Shown piece after piece: positions 16,215 through 24,400 of a stretch of 64,000 bases of DNA. A model generated the notes under the pieces. That model had not been told where the DNA came from and did no database searches. It saw only the letters and a program-made list of their open reading frames with translations. Source of the DNA: Gluconobacter morbifer G707 (GTDB lineage Bacteria > Pseudomonadota > Alphaproteobacteria > Acetobacterales > Acetobacteraceae); assembly GCF_000234355.1 (NCBI RefSeq), contig NZ_AGQV01000001.1, positions 558,001-622,000 of the forward strand. The letters run 5' to 3'. How positions within the stretch are numbered: the first letter of the stretch is position 1; every line of letters begins with the position of its first letter. A program made the translations under genes and the position numbers.

Positions 16215-16981
16215 TTCTCTGTCCTGGTCCCTTCCGTACGGAGGCGCGCCGCCTGGGAAGGGGGGCCGTTATCGTCATTGCGGACCGTCAGACCCGGCCC
16301 CGTAAACTGCATGATACCCGCGTGCTGGTCCAGAAAATACCCCTGGGCATCCTGCGTGCCGAAGGGGCCTTCCGCATGGACCCAGTCGCGGGAGGCGATC
16401 ACATCCTGCTTGAGATCCAGATCGGCTGACGGGCCGTTCATCAGGGTGCCGTCGTCGCGATACAGCACGACATGATCGTCAAGGTCGAGCGTCTGTTCGT
16501 GCTGCATGTAAACACCGCGATCCGCCCGGATATGGGCCCAGGAATCACCGGAGAGCTGGATATCCGCGACCGGCTCGGTCAGGTCCACCCGGTCCGGGCC
16601 TTCCTGATGGGTGATGCGCGCGGTGATCATATAAAGGTGGTTGTGTGCGTCCAGCCCGCGATAGACGGCTTCTTCCATGTTGCCACTCTCGACCCGCAGC
16701 CGGGCCATTTCCCGCAGGGCGGCGCGGTTCTGGTTCACGAGATGGGAGATCTCGGGCCAGGCCGCGATGGAACTCAGCAGAACGAGCGCGAGCCCCGGCA
16801 GCGCCCATTTGGCGAATCCGAGAAGCGAGCGGCGGCGGGCAAGCTGCTCGGCGTTGGGAGGAAGGCGCACGCGATGAAATGCCGCGCGCCGCAGGGCGTC
16901 CAGCCGTGCCAGACTTTCCGTGCGATCGGTTGCAAAATCATCGCGTTGCGGGCGTCTGTCATCCGGCTGTCGTTCGGTCAT
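16211..16981 (-). CDS. lptC: LPS export protein LptC
   Basis: LptC is a bitopic inner-membrane protein whose periplasmic domain hands LPS from LptFG to LptA. The 256-residue product has a charged N-terminus (about 1-50), one membrane helix (WALPGLALVLLSSIAAWPEI, about 54-73) and an OstA-like beta domain (YMITARITHQEGPDRVDLTEPVADI; GVYMQHEQTLDLDDHVVLYRDDG). Sequence conservation in this family is low; the order kdsD-lptC-lptA-lptB and overlapping starts make the call secure. Confidence 0.9.
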   Translation of the reverse strand: MTERQPDDRRPQRDDFATDRTESLARLDALRRAAFHRVRLPPNAEQLARRRSLLGFAKWALPGLALVLLSSIAAWPEISHLVNQNRAALREMARLRVESGNMEEAVYRGLDAHNHLYMITARITHQEGPDRVDLTEPVADIQLSGDSWAHIRADRGVYMQHEQTLDLDDHVVLYRDDGTLMNGPSADLDLKQDVIASRDWVHAEGPFGTQDAQGYFLDQHAGIMQFTGPGLTVRNDDNGPPSQAARLRTEGTRTEK

Positions 16982-17964
16982 GTAAGCCCCGCGCGCAGGA
17001 GATCATGCAGATGGATGATGCCGATGGGGTGGCGTCCCTCATCCAGAACGAACAGGCTCGTGATGGGTTTGAAGCGATCGTTCATCAGACGCAGTACATC
17101 CTGCGCCATGGTGGCGGGATCGGTCGTGACCGGGCCGCGGTTCATGATCTCACCGGCCGTTGTCGTGTCCAGATCACGGGTGAGCGCCTGTCGGAGGTCA
17201 GCATCCGTGATGAGGCCCTGCAATACACCTTCATCATCGACCACACCCATGCACCCGAATGCCTTGCGTGTCATCTCGATAATGACCGAGCGGAGTGGAA
17301 GGCTGATGTGTCCCAGAGGCAGGGCGTCGCCTTCATGCATGAGTTCGCGGATGGGCCGCAGGCGCGCGCCGAGCCGTCCACCCGGATGGAAAGCGCCAAA
17401 ATCTCGGGCCGTGAAACCGCGTTTTTCCAGCAGGGCCAGAGCGAGCGCATCGCCCAGCGCCAGTTGCAGCAGGGTGCTGGTGGTCGGGGCCAGCCCCATC
17501 GGGCAGGCTTCACTCACGGCGGGCAGGATCAGCGCGATTTCCGCCGCGCGGGCCAGCGCGGATGTCGCCACGGCCGTAATCGCGATGACGCACAGCGACT
17601 GCCGGGCCGCGTAGGACAGGATGGCTGCGAGTTCGGTGGTTTCACCGGAATTGGAAAGAGCGAGGATGATATCGCCCGGCGCAACCATGCCCAGATCGCC
17701 ATGAGCGGCTTCTGCCGGATGAACGAACAGGGACGGCGTGCCGGTTGAGGCCAGCGTTGCCTGGATCTTGCGGCCGATATGACCGGATTTGCCGATTCCC
17801 GTAACGATCAGACGCCCGTTCGTGGAAACGATTTTTTCCACGGCGCTGACAAACGCCTCTCCCAGTGCACCATGCAGTCCGGCTTCAAGTGTCTGAAGCC
17901 CCTCGCGCTCGACGGCGAGGGTATGGATGGCGGATTCAAGCGGTGGGCGCGTTAGGAGCGTCAT
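16978..17964 (-). CDS. kdsD: D-arabinose 5-phosphate isomerase (KpsF/GutQ family)
   Basis: KdsD converts ribulose 5-phosphate to arabinose 5-phosphate, the first step of Kdo synthesis for the LPS core. The 328-residue protein has an N-terminal SIS domain (about 35-190) with GIGKSGHIGRKIQATLASTGTPS and HPAEAAHGDLGMV, SNSGET and the conserved His of the active site, then two CBS domains (about 205-325; LPLRSVIIEMTRKAFGCMGVVDDEG and the final GIIHLHDLLRAGL). It starts the overlapping kdsD-lptCAB-rpoN series, so Kdo supply and LPS export are co-encoded. Confidence 0.94.
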   Translation of the reverse strand: MTLLTRPPLESAIHTLAVEREGLQTLEAGLHGALGEAFVSAVEKIVSTNGRLIVTGIGKSGHIGRKIQATLASTGTPSLFVHPAEAAHGDLGMVAPGDIILALSNSGETTELAAILSYAARQSLCVIAITAVATSALARAAEIALILPAVSEACPMGLAPTTSTLLQLALGDALALALLEKRGFTARDFGAFHPGGRLGARLRPIRELMHEGDALPLGHISLPLRSVIIEMTRKAFGCMGVVDDEGVLQGLITDADLRQALTRDLDTTTAGEIMNRGPVTTDPATMAQDVLRLMNDRFKPITSLFVLDEGRHPIGIIHLHDLLRAGLT

Positions 17965-17985
17965 GGACTTCGTCCGGTCCGGTTC

Positions 17986-18630
17986 TTACGCGCGATGGGA
18001 GAAAATGTCTGGCTCTTCGTATCCGAGCAGATCGAGCCGCGCTCGTGCCGGAAGGAAGTCGAAGCAGGCCTGGGCCAGGTCGCGGCGTCCTTCGCGCACG
18101 AGCATGGCTTCCAGCTTTTCCCACAGGGCAGGAAGATGAAGGACGTCTGACGCGGCATAGCGGAGCTGATCCTGCGTCAGGGTTTCGGCGCCCCAGTCGG
18201 AACTCTGCTGATGCTTGGACATCTCGACTCCCAACAGCTCGCGACACAGATAGGCCAGCCCGTGCCGGTCCGTGAATGTATAGACGAGGCGGGCGGCGAT
18301 CTTTGTGCAGATGACGGGGGCAACGGTTACGTTCAGCGTGTGCTGGAGCACGGCGACGTCGAAACGTCCGAAATGCATCAGCTTCGTGACAGTATCATCC
18401 GCCATGAAGGCCTTGAGATTCGGGCAGTCATATCCGCGCCCACCCATGGAGACCGGTTTGATCTGCACCAGATGCGCTTCCCCGTCGCCAGCAGAAAGCT
18501 GAACGAGGCAGAGACGGTCACGATGGGGATTGAGACCCATGGTCTCGGTATCGACGGCAACAGAAGGGCCAAGATCGAAATCATCCGGCAGATCGCCGTC
18601 ATGAAGATGGATGGCGTTCTGCTGGCTCAT
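17986..18630 (-). CDS. rnd: Ribonuclease D family 3'-5' exonuclease
   Basis: A 214-residue DEDDy exonuclease acting in 3' processing of tRNA and other stable RNAs. The three exonuclease motifs are visible: VAVDTETMGL (Exo I), MHFGRFDVAVL (Exo II) and RYAASDVLHLPAL (Exo III with Tyr). It is a single-domain form without the HRDC domains of E. coli RNase D, which is normal in alphaproteobacteria. I prefer the ATG at 18630 (GGTGA about eight bases upstream); an ATG at 18657 would add nine residues and has no Shine-Dalgarno. It lies 21 bases before kdsD, downstream of the tRNA-Leu gene. Confidence 0.92.
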   Translation of the reverse strand: MSQQNAIHLHDGDLPDDFDLGPSVAVDTETMGLNPHRDRLCLVQLSAGDGEAHLVQIKPVSMGGRGYDCPNLKAFMADDTVTKLMHFGRFDVAVLQHTLNVTVAPVICTKIAARLVYTFTDRHGLAYLCRELLGVEMSKHQQSSDWGAETLTQDQLRYAASDVLHLPALWEKLEAMLVREGRRDLAQACFDFLPARARLDLLGYEEPDIFSHRA

Positions 18631-18689
18631 GTTGTCGTCACCAAATTTCTTGATCATCAGGTGAAGAGGCCATGAAGCCTGATCGCCTG

Positions 18690-18776
18690 TGGTGCCCAGA
18701 AGAAGACTCGAACTTCCACGTCCTTTCGGACACAGGTACCTGAAACCTGCGCGTCTACCAATTCCGCCATCTGGGC
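18690..18776 (-). tRNA. tRNA-Leu (anticodon CAG)
   Basis: Read on the minus strand, the gene begins GCCCAGATGGCGGAATTGG, has an anticodon stem CAGGT/ACCTG around a loop containing CAG, a long class II variable arm (TGTCCGAAAGGACG), a T-arm GTTCGAGTC and an acceptor 3' strand TCTGGGC followed by discriminator A and an encoded CCA at 18690-18692. Acceptor pairing GCCCAGA/TCTGGGC is perfect. The long variable arm and the anticodon identify leucine (CUG codons). Confidence 0.97.
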
Positions 18777-18880
18777 TCAGAGGCTACCGGGTTTTTTCAC
18801 ATCCGTGAGGCATCCCGGCTCGGTGAAGAGGCGTTTAGCCCGGGCGGTATGAGGCGTCAACAGGCATTACGAAAGAAAAC

Positions 18881-19843
18881 GTGGAAATGCAGAAAGTTTT
18901 TTCGGGGAACATCGGTCGCACGGTTGCCGTCCTTGGGGGAGGGGGATTTATCGGCCGTACGCTCGTGAGCCGTCTGGTTGCCAGAGGGCATGTCGTGCGC
19001 GTGGGCGGCCGTCATCCCGAGCGTGATCAGGATCTGGCCCATCTTCCCGGTGAGGGGCGTGTGGAATTCGTGCGGGCTTCCGTCACGGACCGCGAAAGCC
19101 TGCGTCAGCTTTTCATCGGGGCCGAGGCAGCGGTGAATCTCGTATCCATCATGTCTCCCGATACAAGGGAGCTTCACCGGATCAATGTCGATGGTGCGCA
19201 GTGTACTGCCCAGATGGCTCAACAGGCTGGCGTGAAGCACTATGTTCACATGTCGGCCATCGGGGCTTCCCGGACGTCTCCCGCCAGTTACGGCAGGAGC
19301 AAGGGATGGGCAGAGAAGGTCGTGCGCGATGTCTTTCCCACTGCCGGCCTGCTGCGTCCGTCGGTTGTCTTCGGGCCGGAAGACAGCTTCCTGAACATGT
19401 TCGCCCTGATGGCCAAAGTGTCACCGGTCCTGCCGGTTTTCGGGGCCCGTACGCATTTCCAGCCCGTCTATGTCAATGACGTTGCCGATGCCGCCATCCG
19501 CCTTCTGGCGGAAGAGAACGCCGGACGGACCGTTGAAGCCGGTGGGCCGGAGGTTCTGACGATGCGTGAACTGATGACCTTCATCCTTCAGGTCACGGGG
19601 CGCCATCGGCTGCTGCTTTCCGTCCCGATGCCGGTTGCGCGTCTGGAGGCACGGATTCTGGAAAAACTGCCGGGCCATCTCCTGACGCGGGATCAGGTGA
19701 CGCTGCTGGGTCAGGATAATGTTGTGCAGCCCGGCGCCGATACCCTTCAGGATCTGGGCATCGTTCCGGCAGCGCTTCGCAAGGTCGCTCCCGGCTATCT
19801 GGCGGGAGGGATTTTTGAGAGCTGGCGGCGGTTCCGGGCCTGA
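18881..19843 (+). CDS. NAD(P)-binding epimerase-like protein (NDUFA9-type)
   Basis: A 320-residue short-chain-dehydrogenase-fold protein. The N-terminal Rossmann motif is VAVLGGGGFIGRTLVSRLV, followed by a VRVGGRHPER strand, the NLVSIMS segment and a shifted YxxxK (SPASYGRSKGWAEKVV). This is the atypical SDR group that includes the mitochondrial complex I accessory subunit NDUFA9 and its alphaproteobacterial relatives. Its substrate is unknown; it may be a quinone/complex I-related or simply a NADPH-binding protein. Start is the GTG at 18881 or the ATG at 18887. A weak hairpin follows. Its divergent neighbour is tRNA-Leu. Confidence 0.85.
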   Translation: MEMQKVFSGNIGRTVAVLGGGGFIGRTLVSRLVARGHVVRVGGRHPERDQDLAHLPGEGRVEFVRASVTDRESLRQLFIGAEAAVNLVSIMSPDTRELHRINVDGAQCTAQMAQQAGVKHYVHMSAIGASRTSPASYGRSKGWAEKVVRDVFPTAGLLRPSVVFGPEDSFLNMFALMAKVSPVLPVFGARTHFQPVYVNDVADAAIRLLAEENAGRTVEAGGPEVLTMRELMTFILQVTGRHRLLLSVPMPVARLEARILEKLPGHLLTRDQVTLLGQDNVVQPGADTLQDLGIVPAALRKVAPGYLAGGIFESWRRFRA

Positions 19844-19845
19844 AT

Positions 19846-19864
19846 GGTCCATAACGGACCTTTT
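19846..19864 (+). terminator. Weak intrinsic terminator
   Basis: GGTCC (19846-19850) and GGACC (19856-19860) form a 5-bp stem with a 5-base loop followed by TTTT. It sits directly after the epimerase-like stop codon. The short stem makes strong termination doubtful. Confidence 0.4.
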
Positions 19865-19912
19865 GGGGACGTTGATTTTTCCTGTCTGAGCCTGAAAAGA
19901 GATATCTTTACC

Positions 19913-19940
19913 TTGAAAGGTCAGTGTCACTGACTGTTAT
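19913..19940 (+). promoter_or_regulatory. Candidate gltDB promoter with internal palindromic operator
   Basis: TTGAAA at 19913-19918 and TGTTAT at 19935-19940 are separated by 16 bases. The spacer holds a perfect palindrome, GTCAGTG-T-CACTGAC (19920-19934), filling almost the entire space between -35 and -10. A protein bound there would block polymerase, so this is a candidate repressor operator for gltD-gltB. The regulator is unknown. Seen directly; function is inference. Confidence 0.5.
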
Positions 19941-20025
19941 TGCGAAAGGCAAGGGAATAGCTGCTCTTCAACAGGTTTGATGCGTCCTTTCTGATGGAAG
20001 GGGCATGGTTAAGGAGACACGCCGC

Positions 20026-21474
20026 ATGGCCGACCGGATGTTGCAGTTCGTCACCCGCCCCCAGGTACTTCCCGAAAAGCGCGATGCGGACGAGCGGCGG
20101 AATGATTTCGGTGAAATCTATCGCGGTTTCGCCGTCAGTCGTGCGGAGGAGCAGGCTTCCCGCTGCTCCCAGTGCGGGATTCCCTTCTGCTCGGTTCACT
20201 GTCCCCTGGGGAACAATATTCCCGACTGGCTGAGGTTGACGGCGGAAAACCGGCTTGAAGAAGCCTATGAGATGTCCTGCGCGACCAATACCTTTCCAGA
20301 GATCTGTGGGCGCATCTGTCCGCAGGATCGTCTGTGCGAAGGCAACTGTGTCATCAACAAGGGCTTCGAGAGTGTCACGATCGGTGCCGTTGAGCGTTTC
20401 ATCACGGAAAACGCCTTCGAACAGGGCTGGGTCCAGCCGGCCATTCCGGCGATGGAAATCGGGCGCAGCGTGGGCATCGTGGGGTCTGGTCCGGCGGGAC
20501 TTGCCTGTGCCGAGCGTCTGCGGGCCTATGGGTACGAGGTTCATGTCTATGAGCGGCAGGATCGCGTCGGTGGGCTTCTGACCTATGGCATCCCCAGCTT
20601 CAAGCTGGAGAAGCATGTGGTCGCGCGGCGTCATGTCCTTCTGGAAGAGCAGGGAATCATCTTCCATCTGTCCACGCCCGTGGGGACGGGCGCGGGTGCC
20701 ATTCCGCTTGATGACCTGCGGGACCGCCATGATGCGGTTTTTCTGGCGACGGGTGTGTACCGTTCCCGGGATGTCGGCGTTTCGGGCGCCGGGCTGTCCG
20801 GTGTTGTGGATGCCATTGACTTCCTGACGGCCTCGAACCGTCGCGGGTATGATGAAGACCCGGGGGAAGATGCGGGACTGCATGCGAAAGGCCGGCGCGT
20901 GGTGGTCATTGGTGGTGGCGACACCGCCATGGACTGCGTGCGGACGTCCATCCGGCAGGGTGCGGCCTCCGTCACCTGCGCCTATCGCCGTGACCGGCAG
21001 AACATGCCCGGGTCCCGTCAGGAAGTTTACAATGCCGAGGAGGAAGGCGCGCAGTTCGAATGGCTCGCGTCTCCCGAGGCGTTTCTCGGGGAGGATCATG
21101 TCACGGGTGTGCGCGTCATGAAGATGCGCCTTGGTGCGCCTGATCCGGGTGGGCGGCGCTCCATTGAAGGAACGGGGCAGCATGCCGTCATTGAAGGCAA
21201 TCTTGTCATCAAGGCGCTCGGTTTCGATCCGGAAGACCTGCCGGGGCAGTGGGAGCAGCCGGACCTCGCCGTGACGCGGTGGGGTACGCTAACGGTTCCG
21301 CCCGGGGGGGGCCAGACCAGCCTGCCCGGCGTGTTCGCCGGGGGTGACATCGTGCGCGGCGCGAGCCTTGTGGTCTGGGCCATCAAGGACGGACGTGATG
21401 CCGCCGCCGCCATTCATCAGCATCTCTCTGAAAAGCCTGCCACTACGCCTCACGAACTGGAGACCGCGGAATGA
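20026..21474 (+). CDS. gltD: Glutamate synthase (NADPH) small subunit
   Basis: GltD takes electrons from NADPH through FAD and passes them to GltB via Fe-S clusters, for glutamate formation from 2-oxoglutarate and glutamine. The 482-residue protein has an N-terminal cysteine-rich domain (C47-x2-C50-x4-C55-x3-C59, then a second group ending CGRICPQDRLCEGNC), the FAD Rossmann motif VGIVGSGPAGLACAERL and the NADPH motif VVVIGGGDTAMDCVRT. AAGGAG at 20011-20016 sets the start at the ATG 20026 rather than the ATG at 20005. Its stop overlaps the gltB start (ATGA). The order gltD-gltB is the reverse of that in E. coli. Confidence 0.96.
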   Translation: MADRMLQFVTRPQVLPEKRDADERRNDFGEIYRGFAVSRAEEQASRCSQCGIPFCSVHCPLGNNIPDWLRLTAENRLEEAYEMSCATNTFPEICGRICPQDRLCEGNCVINKGFESVTIGAVERFITENAFEQGWVQPAIPAMEIGRSVGIVGSGPAGLACAERLRAYGYEVHVYERQDRVGGLLTYGIPSFKLEKHVVARRHVLLEEQGIIFHLSTPVGTGAGAIPLDDLRDRHDAVFLATGVYRSRDVGVSGAGLSGVVDAIDFLTASNRRGYDEDPGEDAGLHAKGRRVVVIGGGDTAMDCVRTSIRQGAASVTCAYRRDRQNMPGSRQEVYNAEEEGAQFEWLASPEAFLGEDHVTGVRVMKMRLGAPDPGGRRSIEGTGQHAVIEGNLVIKALGFDPEDLPGQWEQPDLAVTRWGTLTVPPGGGQTSLPGVFAGGDIVRGASLVVWAIKDGRDAAAAIHQHLSEKPATTPHELETAE

Positions 21475-24400
21475 CCATGCAGCCGAAAGATTTCATCCGC
21501 GATTACGCCGAAAACGTCGAGCGTCTCGAGGGACTGTACGATCCGACGCAGGAGCGTGACTCCTGTGGCGTGGGGCTGGTCGCCTCACTGGATGGCAAAC
21601 CCTCGCGCAATGTGGTGAAGGCCGGGATCGAAGCCCTGCGCAACATCTGGCACCGTGGGGCCGTGGATGCGGACGGAAAGACGGGTGACGGCGCGGGCAT
21701 TCATGTGGAAATCCCGCAGGATTTCTTTGCCGAGGCCATTCATAACGGCTCCAGCGACGATACGATCGATGGCCGCATCGCCGTGGGCATGGTTTTTCTG
21801 CCCAAGACCGATCTGGGCGCGCAGGAGCGTGGGCGGCAGATCATCGAGACCGAGATCCTGAATTTCGGTTACGGCATCTACGGCTGGCGTCAGGTGCCGA
21901 TCGATACGGCCTGCATCGGCGAGAAGGCCAACCAGACCCGCCCCGAGATCGAGCAGATCATGATCCGCAACCGTCTCGGCCGCTCCGAGGACGCGTTCGA
22001 GCGGGACCTGTATGTCATCCGTCGCCGCATCGAAAAGCAAGCCACGCTCCAGCAGGTTGATGTCTACATCTGCTCGCTTTCCTGCCGGTCGCTCATCTAC
22101 AAGGGCATGTTCCTTGCGGAGAACCTGACGGATTTCTATCCCGACCTGCTGGATGACCGTTTCGTCTCCCGGTTTGCGATCTATCACCAGCGCTACTCGA
22201 CCAATACCTTCCCGACATGGAAGCTGGCGCAGCCTTTCCGCAAGATCGCCCATAATGGTGAGATCAACACGATCTCCGGCAACACGAACTGGATGCGCTC
22301 GCACGAGACGCGCCTGTCCGATCCGGATCTCGATCCATACATGGAAGATCTCAAGCCGGTCGTGCAGGCGGCCGGGTCCGATACGGCGGCGCTTGATAAT
22401 GTGTTCGAGTTGCTGACCTTTGCCGGACGCGATGCGCCGATGGCGAAGACGCTGCTTGTCCCGGCGTCCAGCGGTGCGAATTCCGCCATCTCTGATGCTG
22501 CCCGCGCCCTGTTCCGGTACTGCAATGCGGTCATGGAGCCTTGGGATGGGCCGGCCGCCCTGTGCGCCACGGATGGGCGCTGGGTGGTGGCGGGTCTGGA
22601 CCGCGCCGGCCTTCGTCCCCTGCGCTACAGCATCACGAAGGATGGTTTGCTGATCGTCGGGTCCGAGACTGGGATGGTCCGCGTGCCGGATGCGCGTGTG
22701 GAGCGTCGTGGACGTCTTGGTCCGGGGCAGACACTGGCGCTGGATCTGCGCGAAGGGCGTCTGTACCAGCCGGATGATCTGCTGGAGATGCTGGCGTCCC
22801 GTCGGGATTTTCAGGGCTGGGTCAGTCATATCCGCAATATCGAGCCGATCGTGCGCGATGTGGTGGAACCCGGGAAACTAGACGTCGAGCGTCTGCGCCG
22901 TCTTCAGGTCTCGGTCAGTCTGACGCATGAGGAACTGGAGACCATCCTTCACCCGATGGTGGAGAACGCCGCCGAGGCGCTGGGCTCCATGGGGGACGAC
23001 ACGCCGCTTCAGGTTCTTTCCACGATCTATCGCGGTCTGGCGCATTATTTCCGTCAGGGTTTCAGTCAGGTGACGAACCCGCCCATCGACTCTCTGCGTG
23101 AAACGCGGGTGATGAGTCTTGTCACGCGATTGGGTAATCTCGGGAATATCCTCGACCAGTCAGCACATCAGTGCGACCTGCTGCAGTTGCCCAGCCCGAT
23201 CCTGACGAATGGTGAATTCGACGAACTGCGCAAGGTCTGCGGCGAGGATGCGGCCCTGATCGACTGCACCTTCCCGGCGGCGGACGGTGAGGAAGGGCTG
23301 CGGGCCGCCATTGCCTCCATCCGTGCACAGGCGGAAGACCATGTCCGGGGCGGTTGCACGCATCTCTTCCTGACGGATGAGAACACGAATGCCGAGCGGG
23401 CCGCCATTCCGATGATTCTCGCCACCGCGGCGGTTCACATCTATCTGGTGCGCAATTCGCTGCGGACGTTCACGTCCCTGAATGTCCGCACGTCGGATGC
23501 GATCGACGTCCATGCGATTGCGGTGACGATCGGTGTGGGCGCCACGACGGTCAATCCTTCCCTGGCCCAATACTGCATCGCCGATCGGCTGCGTCGCGGT
23601 CTGTTCGGGGAGATGACGCTGCGTCAGGCCATGGAGCGCTATCGCAAGGCGGTGGACAAGGGTCTGCTCAAGATCATGTCCAAGTTCGGCATCTCGATCA
23701 TTTCCGCCTATCGGGGTGGCTATAATTTCGAGGCGATCGGTCTGTCCCGCGCTCTGGTGGCGGAGTTCTTCCCCGGCATGCCGTCGCGGATCTCCGGCAT
23801 CGGTCTGCCCGGCATTGCCCGGAACATCCTTGGCGCTCATGCGGCTGCCTGGAACCGCAAGGTCGAGGCGCTCCCGGTGGGTGGGCGTTACAAGCTGCGC
23901 CGCAAGGGCGAGACCCATGCCTTCTCGGGTCATCTGGTGCACATGCTCCAGAGCGCGGTTTCGGCCAACAGCTTCACCCTGTATCGCCGCTATGCCGATG
24001 CCGTGCGCCAGATGCCGCCGGTCGCCCTGCGCGACCTGCTGGATTTCAGGCCGCATCATGCCCCCATTCCGGTTGATGAGGTGGAGAGCATCACGCAGAT
24101 CCGCCGCCGTCTGGTCGCGCCCGGTATTTCGCTGGGCGCCCTGAGCCCCGAGGCGCATGAGACGCTGGCCATCGCCATGAATCGGATTGGCGCGAAGTCC
24201 GATTCCGGTGAGGGTGGCGAGGATGCCGAGCGCTCGAAGCCGCGTCCGAACGGGGACAATGCGTCTTCCGCCATCAAACAGGTGGCGTCCGGTCGTTTCG
24301 GTGTGACGGCGCAGTATCTGAATGACTGCCGCGAGATCGAGATCAAGATGGCCCAGGGCGCGAAGCCGGGCGAGGGCGGGCAGCTTCCGGGCTTCAAGGT

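Noticed and set aside
19927-21183. 418-codon minus-strand frame opposite gltD
   Set aside because: Shadow of gltD, whose Fe-S and FAD motifs are unambiguous.
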